A DNA stretch of 64,000 nucleotides from Bacteroidales bacterium UBA4772 (GTDB taxonomy: Bacteria; Bacteroidota; Bacteroidia; Bacteroidales; VadinHA17). Shown in pieces: positions 35,407-44,420 of this stretch. How positions within the stretch are numbered: position 1 is the first letter of the stretch; each line of letters starts with the position of its first letter. The stretch spans positions 184,641-248,640 of the forward strand of contig DHHM01000022.1 in the NCBI GenBank assembly GCA_002403305.1. The letters run 5' to 3'. The translations under genes were made by a program, and so were the position numbers. The notes under the pieces are model-generated. The model searched no databases. It worked only from the letters and a program-made list of their open reading frames with translations, and was not told the origin of the DNA.

Positions 35407-37245
35407 ATGTGCGGTATCGTAGGTTATATAGGCTCACGTCCTGCCCGTGACATTGTCATTAATGGGCTCAAGCGTTTGGAATACAGGGGTTATGATTCGG
35501 CAGGCATAGCCATCAGTGACGGTGAGCGGACGGAGATCTTCAAGTGCGCTGGCAGAGTCCGCGATCTTGAGGAGATGGTTGTGGGCAAGGATTTCGACGG
35601 CTCCGTTGCCATGGGGCATACACGCTGGGCCACGCATGGAGAGCCCAATGAGATAAACGCTCATCCGCAGGTCTCTTACCGTGGTCACTTTATCGTGGTC
35701 CACAACGGTATAATAGAGAACTATTCACGCATCAAGAGGCATCTTGAAAGCCGTGACGTCAGGTTCACCAGCCAGACAGACACCGAGGTGCTTGCCAATC
35801 TTATGGAGCATCTCTATCTTGAGGGGGACCTCTCCGCCGAGCAGGCAATCATCATGGCGCTGAACAAGGTGGAAGGAACCTACGGGATAGCTGTCTACTG
35901 TCGCGATGAGCCCGGCAAGCTCTTCGCCGCCAGGCTGGGGTCACCGCTGGTGATAGGTGTGGGCGACGGAGAGAACTTCATAGCCTCTGACGCAACACCC
36001 ATCGTTGAACATACACAGAGGGTCATATACCTCAATGATGACGACCTCGCTGTCATAAGGAAGGATGAGATGGTGCTCAAGGCCATCAGGAACAAGCATG
36101 TGGAGCCTGACATCAAGGAGGTGGACCTGACGATCGGCGAGATAGACAAGGAGGGTTATCCCCATTTTATGCTCAAGGAGATATTTGAACAACCGCGGGC
36201 GATACATGATACTTTCAGGGGCAGGATACTGCCCAACCAGTCAGGGCTGATGCTCGGCGGGCTGCACAATGTATTTGAAACCATGGCTTCGGCCGACAGG
36301 ATCCTCATCGTGGCGTGCGGTACCTCGTGGCATGCAGGTCTCGTGGGTGAATACATCATCGAGGAGTTCTGCCGCATTCCGGTCGAGGTGGAATATGCTT
36401 CCGAGTTCAGGTACCGGGATCCGGTGATAAAAAAGGGTGACATCGTGCTGGCCATCAGCCAGAGCGGTGAGACAGCCGATACCCTGGCAGCCATACGGCT
36501 TGCCAGAGAGCGGGGAGCGATGGCGCTCGGCATCTGCAATGTTGTAGGATCATCCATATCGCGCGAGACCAACGCTGGTGTCTTCACACATGCCGGTCCC
36601 GAGATAGGGGTGGCGTCAACCAAGGCCTTTACCACACAGGTGGTGACACTGGCAATGATATCCTTTGAGATGGGATACCGCAAGGGACTTATCGACGAGG
36701 CGCGGTACCGCGAGTTGATAGGTGAGCTGATATCTCTGCCCGAGAAGGTTGAGAAGGCCCTCCAGGTGAATGACAAGGCGCTGGAGCTTGCAAAGATATA
36801 CAAGGATTCTACCAATGCACTATACCTGGGCAGGGGCCTGCTCTATCCTGTGGCCCTGGAGGGTGCCCTGAAACTGAAGGAGATATCATACATTCACGCC
36901 GAGGGTTACCCGGCAGCCGAGATGAAGCACGGACCGATAGCCCTCATTGATGAACACATGCCTGTTGTGGTTGTGGCCACAAAGGAGAACTCCTATGATA
37001 AGATAGTAAGCAACATACAGGAGGTCAAGGCAAGAAAGGGAAAGGTGATCGCCGTCGTCACCGAGGGTGATGAGGTGATCAGCCGCATGGCCGATTACGT
37101 GCTGGAGGTGCCCGATGTGGCTACCGTATTTGCCCCGGTGCTGGCGGTGGTGCCGCTGCAGCTGCTCTCTTACCATATTGCCGTTCTGCGCGGATGCGAC
37201 GTTGATCAGCCCCGGAACCTGGCAAAATCTGTTACTGTAGAGTAA
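35407..37245 (+). CDS. glmS: Glutamine-fructose-6-phosphate aminotransferase
   Basis: A 612-residue enzyme making glucosamine-6-phosphate, the entry step to UDP-GlcNAc for peptidoglycan and LPS. The N-terminal nucleophile Cys2 opens the glutaminase domain (CGIVGYIG, then GHTRWATHG near residue 74). Two SIS sugar-isomerase domains follow (ISQSGETADTL near 350, GRGLLYPVALEGALKLKE near 476), and the C-terminus DQPRNLAKSVTVE is canonical. No glmS ribozyme was seen upstream. Confidence 0.97.
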   Translation: MCGIVGYIGSRPARDIVINGLKRLEYRGYDSAGIAISDGERTEIFKCAGRVRDLEEMVVGKDFDGSVAMGHTRWATHGEPNEINAHPQVSYRGHFIVVHNGIIENYSRIKRHLESRDVRFTSQTDTEVLANLMEHLYLEGDLSAEQAIIMALNKVEGTYGIAVYCRDEPGKLFAARLGSPLVIGVGDGENFIASDATPIVEHTQRVIYLNDDDLAVIRKDEMVLKAIRNKHVEPDIKEVDLTIGEIDKEGYPHFMLKEIFEQPRAIHDTFRGRILPNQSGLMLGGLHNVFETMASADRILIVACGTSWHAGLVGEYIIEEFCRIPVEVEYASEFRYRDPVIKKGDIVLAISQSGETADTLAAIRLARERGAMALGICNVVGSSISRETNAGVFTHAGPEIGVASTKAFTTQVVTLAMISFEMGYRKGLIDEARYRELIGELISLPEKVEKALQVNDKALELAKIYKDSTNALYLGRGLLYPVALEGALKLKEISYIHAEGYPAAEMKHGPIALIDEHMPVVVVATKENSYDKIVSNIQEVKARKGKVIAVVTEGDEVISRMADYVLEVPDVATVFAPVLAVVPLQLLSYHIAVLRGCDVDQPRNLAKSVTVE

Positions 37246-37262
37246 AAAAAAGAAAGGATATC

Positions 37263-39248
37263 ATGGCTGACGGATACAGAAATCTCAGCATCGGCGAGAT
37301 ACGGGGCCTTGAGGCCTCGGGATGCAGAAGCAACTCATGGGAGAGCGTCTTTGTCAAGGAGCCTTTCAATGCCGAGAGGATACAGAATGTAACCTTCACC
37401 GGTACGGTCAGGCTGGGGCATTTCAACGGCACGGCGCGAGAGAGATGCGGGCTGCCGCTGCTGCACGGCATAAAGAATGCGCATATTCACAACTGCACGA
37501 TAGGTGACAATGTCACCATTACCGACATCACAGGGTTCATCGCCAATTATGATATAAGTGAGGGGGTTGTGATCAGGAACTGCGGCCATATCTCAACCGA
37601 GGGCCGCACCTCCTTTGGCAACGGCACCCGCGTGGCGGTACTCAACGAGACAGGAGGAAGAGAAGTACCCATCTGGGACCGGCTGACTTCCCATATGGCG
37701 TACATAATAACCCTGTACAGGCACAGGCCTGCGGCCATTGAGGTGATAGAAAAACTGATCGGCGACTACACTGAACAGGTTAAGTCAGACCGCGGCGAGA
37801 TAGGGGCAGGGTCATATATTGCCGGATGCGGCACCATCAAGAACGTGAAGGTGGGCAACGGCGCCGTGATCGAAGATGTATCACGGCTGGCAGAGGGGTC
37901 GGTGAACAGCACTTTCAAGGACCCTGTATTCATCGGCAATGACGTGATCATGGATCACTTTATCATCTGCTCCGGATCAAAGGTCAATGATGCTGCCGTG
38001 ATAGACAAGTGCTTCATTGGGCAGGGATGCACCCTCTCAAAGCAATATTCGGCCGAGAACTCACTCTTCTTTGCCAACTGCGGCGGATACCACGGCGAAG
38101 CATGCTCCATATTCGCAGGGCCCTTTACCGTCACCCACCATAAGTCGACACTGCTGATAGCCGGTATCTTCTCATTCATGAATGCCGGCAGCGGGTCAAA
38201 CCAGAGCAACCACATGTACAAGCTCGGTCCCATACATCAGGGTATCATGGAGAGAGGGTCGAAGACAACATCTGACTCATACGTGCTGTGGCCCTCGCGT
38301 ATAGGTCCCTTCACCCTTGTGGTGGGCCGTCATTATCATAACGTAGACACAACTCAGTTCCCCTTTTCGTACCTCACTGAGGTTAGTTATGAGTCACAGC
38401 TGATACCGGGGATAAACCTGCGCTCCGTGGGTACCATCCGTGACGCCCAGAAATGGCCGAAGCGTGATGCCAGAAAAGACCAGAAAAAGCTTGACCAGAT
38501 AAACTATAACCTCCTCAGTCCCTTTACCGTGGGCAAGATGATGAAGGGGAGAGAGTTACTACGCATGCTGCTCAGCGACCATCCCGGTGAGCAGTTTATC
38601 TACTTTGACAGGATGAGGATGAAAACCTCTGCTGCAGAACGAGGTATCACCCTGTACCAGATGGGTATAGACAAGTTCATCGGCAACTCGGTGATAAAAA
38701 GGCTGGAAGGGGCAGAATTCAGATCAGACGATGAGATGCGCGCCAGGATGAAGCCCGAGAGCAATGAGGGCACGGGCGACTGGATAGACATGTCAGGACT
38801 GATCACCCCGCTGAGCGCCATCGAGGAGCTGCTCTCATCGATTGAGAAGCGGGAGATGAATAACGCCGATGCCATCAACAGGAGTTTCGAGTCAATCCAT
38901 AAACGCTATTATGAGCTGGAGTGGGCCTGGGTCTATGACCGCCTGCCGGAGGAGACCGGCAAGCCCAATGAGGAGCTTACAGCCTCCGATATCGTTGAGA
39001 TAGTGGAGAGGTGGAAGAAAAGCGTGGTTGATCTTGACAGGATGCTCTACGAGGATGCCCGCAAGGAGTTCACTCTCTCATCCATGACCGGATTCGGCAT
39101 CGACGGTGACGATGAAGTCAAGAAGCGCGATTTCGAACAGGTGAGGGGCGACTTCGAGAAGAACAGCGTGGTGCTCGCCATCCTCGATCACATCAGGGAT
39201 AAGACGGAACTGGGGGACGAATTGATTGCCCGCCTCTTGCGGCAGTGA
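37263..39248 (+). CDS. DUF4954 left-handed beta-helix protein
   Basis: A 661-residue protein of the Bacteroidota DUF4954 family. The first 300 residues contain hexapeptide-like turns of a left-handed beta-helix (IGDNVTITDI, VGNGAVIEDV, IGNDVIMDHF, IGQGCTLSKQ), as in sugar-nucleotide acyl/nucleotidyltransferases. The rest is mixed helical. It lies 17 bases after glmS, so a role in amino-sugar nucleotide metabolism (possibly acetylation or uridylylation downstream of GlcN-6-P) is plausible but inferred. No signal peptide. Confidence 0.82.
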   Translation: MADGYRNLSIGEIRGLEASGCRSNSWESVFVKEPFNAERIQNVTFTGTVRLGHFNGTARERCGLPLLHGIKNAHIHNCTIGDNVTITDITGFIANYDISEGVVIRNCGHISTEGRTSFGNGTRVAVLNETGGREVPIWDRLTSHMAYIITLYRHRPAAIEVIEKLIGDYTEQVKSDRGEIGAGSYIAGCGTIKNVKVGNGAVIEDVSRLAEGSVNSTFKDPVFIGNDVIMDHFIICSGSKVNDAAVIDKCFIGQGCTLSKQYSAENSLFFANCGGYHGEACSIFAGPFTVTHHKSTLLIAGIFSFMNAGSGSNQSNHMYKLGPIHQGIMERGSKTTSDSYVLWPSRIGPFTLVVGRHYHNVDTTQFPFSYLTEVSYESQLIPGINLRSVGTIRDAQKWPKRDARKDQKKLDQINYNLLSPFTVGKMMKGRELLRMLLSDHPGEQFIYFDRMRMKTSAAERGITLYQMGIDKFIGNSVIKRLEGAEFRSDDEMRARMKPESNEGTGDWIDMSGLITPLSAIEELLSSIEKREMNNADAINRSFESIHKRYYELEWAWVYDRLPEETGKPNEELTASDIVEIVERWKKSVVDLDRMLYEDARKEFTLSSMTGFGIDGDDEVKKRDFEQVRGDFEKNSVVLAILDHIRDKTELGDELIARLLRQ

Positions 39249-39255
39249 AGCACAC

Positions 39256-39387
39256 GGGCCTCAGTCTTCAGTCCGCATATAATCAATTAGTTACATACTG
39301 CCGACTGTTTTTAGCCGCCGAAGCCTTCTTCAAGCTCCGTAGCTTAAGCGAAGGAGGTGGCGGAGGTGGCCGACTGCCGACTGAGGA
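39256..39387. repeat. Scattered heptad units around an imperfect hairpin
   Basis: The convergent gap between DUF4954 and rfbB contains AGTCTTC-AGTCCGC on the left, ACTGCCG-ACTGTTT in the middle, and CCGACTG-CCGACTG-AGGACTA on the right edge. These are the 7-base GACTNNN units seen at 17.3 and 52.5 kb. Between them is an imperfect hairpin (39312-39359). Confidence 0.75.
39312..39359. terminator. Imperfect hairpin between convergent genes
   Basis: Arms pair GCCGCC with GGTGGC, CCTTC with GAAGG and AAGCT with AGCTT, around a CCGT loop. There is no adjacent T-run, so it may be a repeat-associated palindrome and not a classical terminator. Confidence 0.4.
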
Positions 39388-40443
39388 CTACCTGCTGCCA
39401 TACATCTCCTCGTAGTACCTTGAGTAGTCGCCCGAGATAATGGCGTTCAGCCACTTCTCATTCGCCAGGTACCAGTCTACGGTTATGACCAGTCCCTGCT
39501 CAAAGGTGACCGATGGTTGCCATCCCAGTTCCATCTGCAGCTTGTTGCTGTCAATGGCATAGCGGAGGTCGTGGCCTGCACGGTCGGTCACGTACGTTAT
39601 CAGTTCTTCGGAGCTGCCCGCGCTCCTGCCCAGCTTCTCATCCATGATACGGCAGAGGAGGCGTACCAGGTCGATGTTCTTCCACTCATTGTCGCCACCA
39701 ACGTTATATGTCTCACCCAGGGTGCCAAAGTGGAAGATGATGTCAATGGCTGCTGCATGATCCTCCACATAGAGCCAGTCGCGTATGTTCTCGCCCCTGC
39801 CATAGACCGGGATCGGCTTATTGAGCTTTATGTTGTTGATGGTAAGAGGTATAAGTTTCTCGGGAAACTGGTTCGGACCATAGTTGTTGGAGCAGTTTGA
39901 GATCACAAAGGGTAGTCCGTATGTATTTCCGAAGGCCCTCACCATATGGTCTGAGCTGGCCTTGGAGGCTGAGTAGGGGCTGCGGGGGTCGTAGGGTGTC
40001 TGCTCGGTGAAGAAGCCACCGTGCTCCAGCGAGCCGTACACTTCGTCAGTGGAGATGTGGTAAAAGAGCTTGCCGGCCTTTGTGGCGGGGGTGACGTCGC
40101 GAAACGCCGCCAGAAGGTTGACGGTGCCCATTATATTGGTTTGTATGAACTCGTCGGGTGAGGTGATCGACCTGTCGACGTGCGACTCAGCTGCGAGGTG
40201 AATGACCCCGTCAAACCTGAACTCATCGAAAAGGGCGTTCACGGCCTTCTTATCCACTATGTCAATCTTTCGGAACTTGTAGTTGGGCTTCCTCTCGATA
40301 TCGGTGAGGTTGCCTAGGTTACCTGCATAGGTGAGCTTGTCAGCGTTGACAATTGAATACTCAGGGTATTTTTTCACAAACAGCCTGACGACGTGTGATC
40401 CGATGAAGCCGGCACCGCCGGTGATGAGTATGCTTCTTGTCAT
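39388..40443 (-). CDS. rfbB: dTDP-glucose 4,6-dehydratase
   Basis: A 351-residue extended SDR enzyme making dTDP-4-keto-6-deoxyglucose for rhamnose and other deoxysugars. The NAD-binding GGAGFIGSH is at residues 8-16, the catalytic STDEVYG triad region near 130, and the YSASKASSDH Tyr-Lys motif near 164. The start ATG overlaps the galE stop by four bases. The other rml genes (A, C, D) are not in this window. Confidence 0.94.
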   Translation of the reverse strand: MTRSILITGGAGFIGSHVVRLFVKKYPEYSIVNADKLTYAGNLGNLTDIERKPNYKFRKIDIVDKKAVNALFDEFRFDGVIHLAAESHVDRSITSPDEFIQTNIMGTVNLLAAFRDVTPATKAGKLFYHISTDEVYGSLEHGGFFTEQTPYDPRSPYSASKASSDHMVRAFGNTYGLPFVISNCSNNYGPNQFPEKLIPLTINNIKLNKPIPVYGRGENIRDWLYVEDHAAAIDIIFHFGTLGETYNVGGDNEWKNIDLVRLLCRIMDEKLGRSAGSSEELITYVTDRAGHDLRYAIDSNKLQMELGWQPSVTFEQGLVITVDWYLANEKWLNAIISGDYSRYYEEMYGSR

Positions 40444-41471
40444 GATTCCTTGTTTTTCAGTCTGTTCTCCCAGCGCCATGCTGTCTCCATGGCCTCCCCG
40501 AGGGTTATCTCCGTCTTCCAGCCCAGCTCCCTGTTGGCCAGTGACGGGTCAGCCCATATCTTTTCAATGTCACCGGCCCTTCTGCCGGTTATAGTGTATA
40601 TCAGTTTCACACCCGTGGCTTTTTCAAAGGCAGCTATTGCCTCCAGGACGGATACCCCCGTGCCCGTACCGAGGTTAAAGACCTCGTAGTTGGTTTTGTT
40701 CTCTCCTGCGATGAGCCTTCGCAGCGCCACCACGTGTGCACGTGCCAGGTCAACCACGTGCAGGTAGTCGCGTATGCATGACCCGTCAGGGGTGTTGTAG
40801 TCGTTGCCGAACACCTTCAGCTCGTCACGCAGACCTATTGCCGTCTGGGTGATGAAAGGCACCAGGTTCTCAGGTACGCCGCGGGGCAGCTCGCCGATAT
40901 GTGCTGTAGGGTGTGCCCCTATGGGGTTGAAATACCTGAGTGAGATGGCCTTCTGCTCAGGCCTGGCAGCCATGGTGTCACGGATGATGATCTCTCCGGC
41001 CTGCTTGGTATAACCGTAGGGGGAGGCGGCTTCCTGTACGGGTGATGACTCCGTTACCGGGAGCACTTCAGGCTCGCCGTAGACGGTGCATGACGAGGAG
41101 AAGACCATGGACGGTGTGTGGTGCTGATCCATCACCTCCAGCAGGTTGATGAGTGAGAGGAGGTTGTTCCTGTAGTACTCAAGCGGCTTTTTCACCGACT
41201 CCCCCACCGCCTTGTAGGCGGCAAAGTGGACAACGGCATCTACAGGAGCCTCGGCGGTGAATATCTCATCGAGCTTTGCCCGGTCACACAGATCCTCATT
41301 GTAAAAGCGCGGTCTGACGCCGGTGATGGCATGGATGCCGTCGAGAACTGAGACGTCTGAATTGCAGAGGTTGTCAATTATAACCACCTCGTACCCCTCA
41401 ACTATCAGCTTAACGGCTGTGTGAGACCCGATGTAGCCGGTGCCTCCTGTGACTATGATCTTTCTTTTCAT
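40440..41471 (-). CDS. galE: UDP-glucose 4-epimerase
   Basis: A 343-residue SDR epimerase interconverting UDP-glucose and UDP-galactose, and perhaps their N-acetyl forms. The GGTGYIGSH NAD motif is at residues 8-16, SSSCTVYGEPE near 125, and the catalytic YGYTKQAGE near 151. The family-typical NPIGAHPTAHIGE segment is present. It is immediately upstream of rfbB and overlaps it. Confidence 0.95.
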   Translation of the reverse strand: MKRKIIVTGGTGYIGSHTAVKLIVEGYEVVIIDNLCNSDVSVLDGIHAITGVRPRFYNEDLCDRAKLDEIFTAEAPVDAVVHFAAYKAVGESVKKPLEYYRNNLLSLINLLEVMDQHHTPSMVFSSSCTVYGEPEVLPVTESSPVQEAASPYGYTKQAGEIIIRDTMAARPEQKAISLRYFNPIGAHPTAHIGELPRGVPENLVPFITQTAIGLRDELKVFGNDYNTPDGSCIRDYLHVVDLARAHVVALRRLIAGENKTNYEVFNLGTGTGVSVLEAIAAFEKATGVKLIYTITGRRAGDIEKIWADPSLANRELGWKTEITLGEAMETAWRWENRLKNKES

Positions 41472-41565
41472 TAGATTAATTGATTCTTATTTTATTGGTC
41501 TAATGGAACTTACATGAAGAAAGACAATCATATCCTTATGTGATCCGGCGTTCATGCAAGTTGCA

Positions 41566-42855
41566 TCAGAGACTCCAGTATGTCAGCCATTTCATTCTGT
41601 TCCTGTATATCCCCTTGAGATCTACCAGTATACCTTTCTCGTTCAGCAGATCAAGGAAGAATGTCTCATTGAGGTCAAGATACACTTTATGGGCCACTGC
41701 CACCATTATGGCGTCATATTTTCCCTCGGGGCCCGGCTTGAGTTCGATGCCGTATTCATGCTTCACCTCCTCAAGCGATGCTCCCGGGTCAATCACGTCA
41801 ACCTCCACGCCGAAGTCGCGCAGCTCGTTGACCACGTCAATCACCTTTGAATTACGGATGTCGGTGACATCCTCCTTGAATGTCATTCCCATGATCAGTA
41901 CCCTGGCTTTGTCGGGGCTCTTGCCGGCAGCAATGAGCTTCTTGACCGTCTCCTTGCCGGCGAAGGCGCCCATACTGTCATTGGTGAATCTTCCAGAGTC
42001 GATCATCTGCGGATGATAGCCCATCGCCTTGGCCTTGTATGAGAGATAATAAGGGTCGACACCAATGCAGTGGCCTCCGACCAGTCCGGGATAAAACCTG
42101 AGGAAGTTCCACTTCGTACCAGCAGCCTCAAGCACCTCGTATGTGCTGATGCCCATCCGGTTGAAGATGATGGAGAGCTCATTCATGAAGGCGATGTTGA
42201 TGTCGCGCTGGGTGTTCTCAATGATCTTGGCTGCCTCGGCTACCTTCATCGACGAGGCCCTGTGCACCCCCGCCTCGATTATCATCTCATAGGTCTTTGC
42301 GATGTTCTCTGCCGACTCAGCGTCACAGCCGCTGGTGACCTTGACGATCTTCGTCAGTGTGTGGTTTTTGTCGCCGGGGTTGATGCGCTCGGGCGAGAAG
42401 CCCACCTTAAACTCGTCAGGGTACTTCAGTCCGGAAAACCTCTCGAGCACCGGGATGCACTCTTCCTCAGTGCAGCCCGGGTAGACGGTCGATTCGTATA
42501 CGACGTAGTCCCCCTTTTTAAGAATGCGTCCCACGGTCTCCGAGGCCTTAAGCACCGGACCGAGGTCGGGAAGGTTATGCCTTGTCACCGGGGTGGGGAC
42601 GGCTACTATGTGGAATGAGGCCTCACGCAGATCTTCGGGATCAGAGGTGAATTTTATGTCTGCTCCCCCGAATGCCCCGCGCTCAAGCTCATTGCTGGGG
42701 TCGATGCCCTGTTTCATGAGCTCCACCCTGTCGGGTCTGATGTCGAAGCCAACGACGCTGATCTTTTTTGCAAACTCAAGTGCGATAGGCAGCCCGACAT
42801 AGCCAAGGCCTATAAGTGAAAGTTTTGTCTCCTTGTTTAAAAGCCTGTTATACAT
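41566..42855 (-). CDS. UDP-N-acetyl-hexosamine 6-dehydrogenase (WbpA-like)
   Basis: A 429-residue nucleotide-sugar dehydrogenase oxidising C6 of a UDP-HexNAc to the uronic acid. It has a Rossmann LIGLGYVGLPIALEFAK (residues 14-30), a long VAEAAKIIENTQRDINIAF helix, and the catalytic cysteine in GGHCIGVDPYYLS near residue 265. It ends one base before the Gfo/Idh/MocA gene in transcription order. With the next three genes it completes a Wbp-type route to a diacetamido uronic acid. Confidence 0.9.
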   Translation of the reverse strand: MYNRLLNKETKLSLIGLGYVGLPIALEFAKKISVVGFDIRPDRVELMKQGIDPSNELERGAFGGADIKFTSDPEDLREASFHIVAVPTPVTRHNLPDLGPVLKASETVGRILKKGDYVVYESTVYPGCTEEECIPVLERFSGLKYPDEFKVGFSPERINPGDKNHTLTKIVKVTSGCDAESAENIAKTYEMIIEAGVHRASSMKVAEAAKIIENTQRDINIAFMNELSIIFNRMGISTYEVLEAAGTKWNFLRFYPGLVGGHCIGVDPYYLSYKAKAMGYHPQMIDSGRFTNDSMGAFAGKETVKKLIAAGKSPDKARVLIMGMTFKEDVTDIRNSKVIDVVNELRDFGVEVDVIDPGASLEEVKHEYGIELKPGPEGKYDAIMVAVAHKVYLDLNETFFLDLLNEKGILVDLKGIYRNRMKWLTYWSL

Positions 42856-42856
42856 G

Positions 42857-43810
42857 TTATCTTTTTATTAATGGGTGATATTCTCCTGATAAGACTGAGA
42901 GGGCAGAGTTGCGTATCTGGTATACCGTCTCGATGCTCTGGCGTGCATCTTCCAGACCGTAGCCGTTACCCCTGAGGATCTCGCGGTAGGTCACGGTGTG
43001 CAGGTCAGTGAATCCTTCTGAGAACTCCAGCTCCTCACCGTCGACGGTTATATTCCTGTAGGTTCTTTTCCCAGCCTCCCTGACAGAGGGGGGAAGGTCA
43101 TTGGCATCGATGCTCAGGAACCATCTCACGCGGGCATTTTCCAGCTCCAGGAACCCTGAGGACTTGTTTTTGTCGAGAAGATGGACCCTGTTGAATACCA
43201 TCGGGCCGAATATCCACATCAGCATGTCAAAGAAGTGGACGCCGATGTTGGTGGCTATGCCGCCCGACTTGTTCACATCGCCCTTCCAGGAGATCTGGTA
43301 CCAGTGGCCCCGGCTGGTGACATATGTGAGGTCGATGTCGTGCTTTTTGCCGGCATTGCCTGCTGCCATCTTCTCCCGCAGGTCGATGATCACCGGGTGG
43401 TACCTGAGCTGCAGTATGTTATAGATCTTGCGGCCCGTCTCCTTCTCTATCTCCTGGAGCGCATCGATGTTCCAGGGGTTCAGCACCACCGGTTTCTCGC
43501 AAATTGCATCGGCCTGGTGCCTGAGGGCAAACCTGATATGTGAGTCATGCAGGTAATTGGGAGAACAGATGCTCACATAATCAAGCTGCACGCCGCTTCT
43601 CTTGAGCTTGTCGACATGTCTGTCGAACCTCTCAAACTCAACGAAGAAGTCGCTCTCGGGAAAGTAGCTGTCGAGTTTCCCCACGCAGTCGAACTTGTCA
43701 AGGCTGGCCAGCAGCCTGTTGCCGGTCTCCTTTATGGCTTTGAGGTGTCTGTCGGCGATGTAGCCGGCCACTCCTATGAGCCCGAAATTTTTAGGTTTGT
43801 TATCCATCAA
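42857..43810 (-). CDS. Gfo/Idh/MocA oxidoreductase (WbpB-like)
   Basis: A 317-residue NAD-dependent oxidoreductase with an N-terminal Rossmann segment (FGLIGVAGYIADRHLKAIK) and the CEKPVVLNPWN motif near residue 99, whose Glu-Lys-Pro is the family catalytic signature. Next to WbpA-, WbpD- and WbpE-like genes, it is most likely the 3-dehydrogenase that prepares the UDP-GlcNAcA ring for transamination. This assignment rests largely on context. Confidence 0.85.
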   Translation of the reverse strand: MMDNKPKNFGLIGVAGYIADRHLKAIKETGNRLLASLDKFDCVGKLDSYFPESDFFVEFERFDRHVDKLKRSGVQLDYVSICSPNYLHDSHIRFALRHQADAICEKPVVLNPWNIDALQEIEKETGRKIYNILQLRYHPVIIDLREKMAAGNAGKKHDIDLTYVTSRGHWYQISWKGDVNKSGGIATNIGVHFFDMLMWIFGPMVFNRVHLLDKNKSSGFLELENARVRWFLSIDANDLPPSVREAGKRTYRNITVDGEELEFSEGFTDLHTVTYREILRGNGYGLEDARQSIETVYQIRNSALSVLSGEYHPLIKR

Positions 43811-43833
43811 TAGAGATATGAATGGCTGTTATA

Positions 43834-44412
43834 CTATACAATTTTTGTTACCCTTCCTTCATGCAGACGGTATCTGTCACCGCTTTCCGGGCAGACGGCC
43901 ATGCCGTCGTCGCCGAAGGCAAGTTTATGACCGTATTCGGAGACCCATCCGGACTGGCGCCCGGGATTGCCTATCACCAGGGCATAGGGCATGACATCTT
44001 TGGTGATGACGGCGCCTGCACCGATGAGTGCATATTCACCTATCTCATTGCCGCACACTATGGTTGCGTTGGCGCCTATGGAGGCGCCGCGCCTGACCAT
44101 GGTGGTCACGTACTGGTCGCGCCTGATGACTGCACTGCGGGGGTTTGTTATGTTCGTGAATACCATTGAGGGTCCCAGGAAAACATCGTCCTCACATATA
44201 ACTCCGGTATATAAGGATACATTGTTCTGCACCTTCACATTATTTCCGAGAATTACACCGGGTGAGACGACCACGTTCTGGCCAAGATTGCACCGTTGGC
44301 CTATGACGGCATCCTTCATGATATGGGTGAAGTGCCATATCTTCGTACCGCGGCCTATGGTGCACCCTTCGTCGATCACCGCCGTTTCATGTGCAAAGTA
44401 TTCCTTATCCAT
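43834..44412 (-). CDS. Hexapeptide N-acetyltransferase (WbpD-like)
   Basis: A 192-residue left-handed beta-helix acyltransferase with hexapeptide repeats (VIDEGCTIGRGTKIWHFTHI, VIGQRCNLGQNVVVSPGVIL, VQNNVSLYTGVICEDDVFLG) and the FTNITNPRS loop of the WbpD/UDP-amino-sugar acetyltransferases. It should acetylate the 3-amino group made by the adjacent aminotransferase. The ATG at 44410-44412 matches family openings; an upstream frame of 11 codons was dropped. Confidence 0.9.
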   Translation of the reverse strand: MDKEYFAHETAVIDEGCTIGRGTKIWHFTHIMKDAVIGQRCNLGQNVVVSPGVILGNNVKVQNNVSLYTGVICEDDVFLGPSMVFTNITNPRSAVIRRDQYVTTMVRRGASIGANATIVCGNEIGEYALIGAGAVITKDVMPYALVIGNPGRQSGWVSEYGHKLAFGDDGMAVCPESGDRYRLHEGRVTKIV

Positions 44413-44420
44413 CTGAGTGA

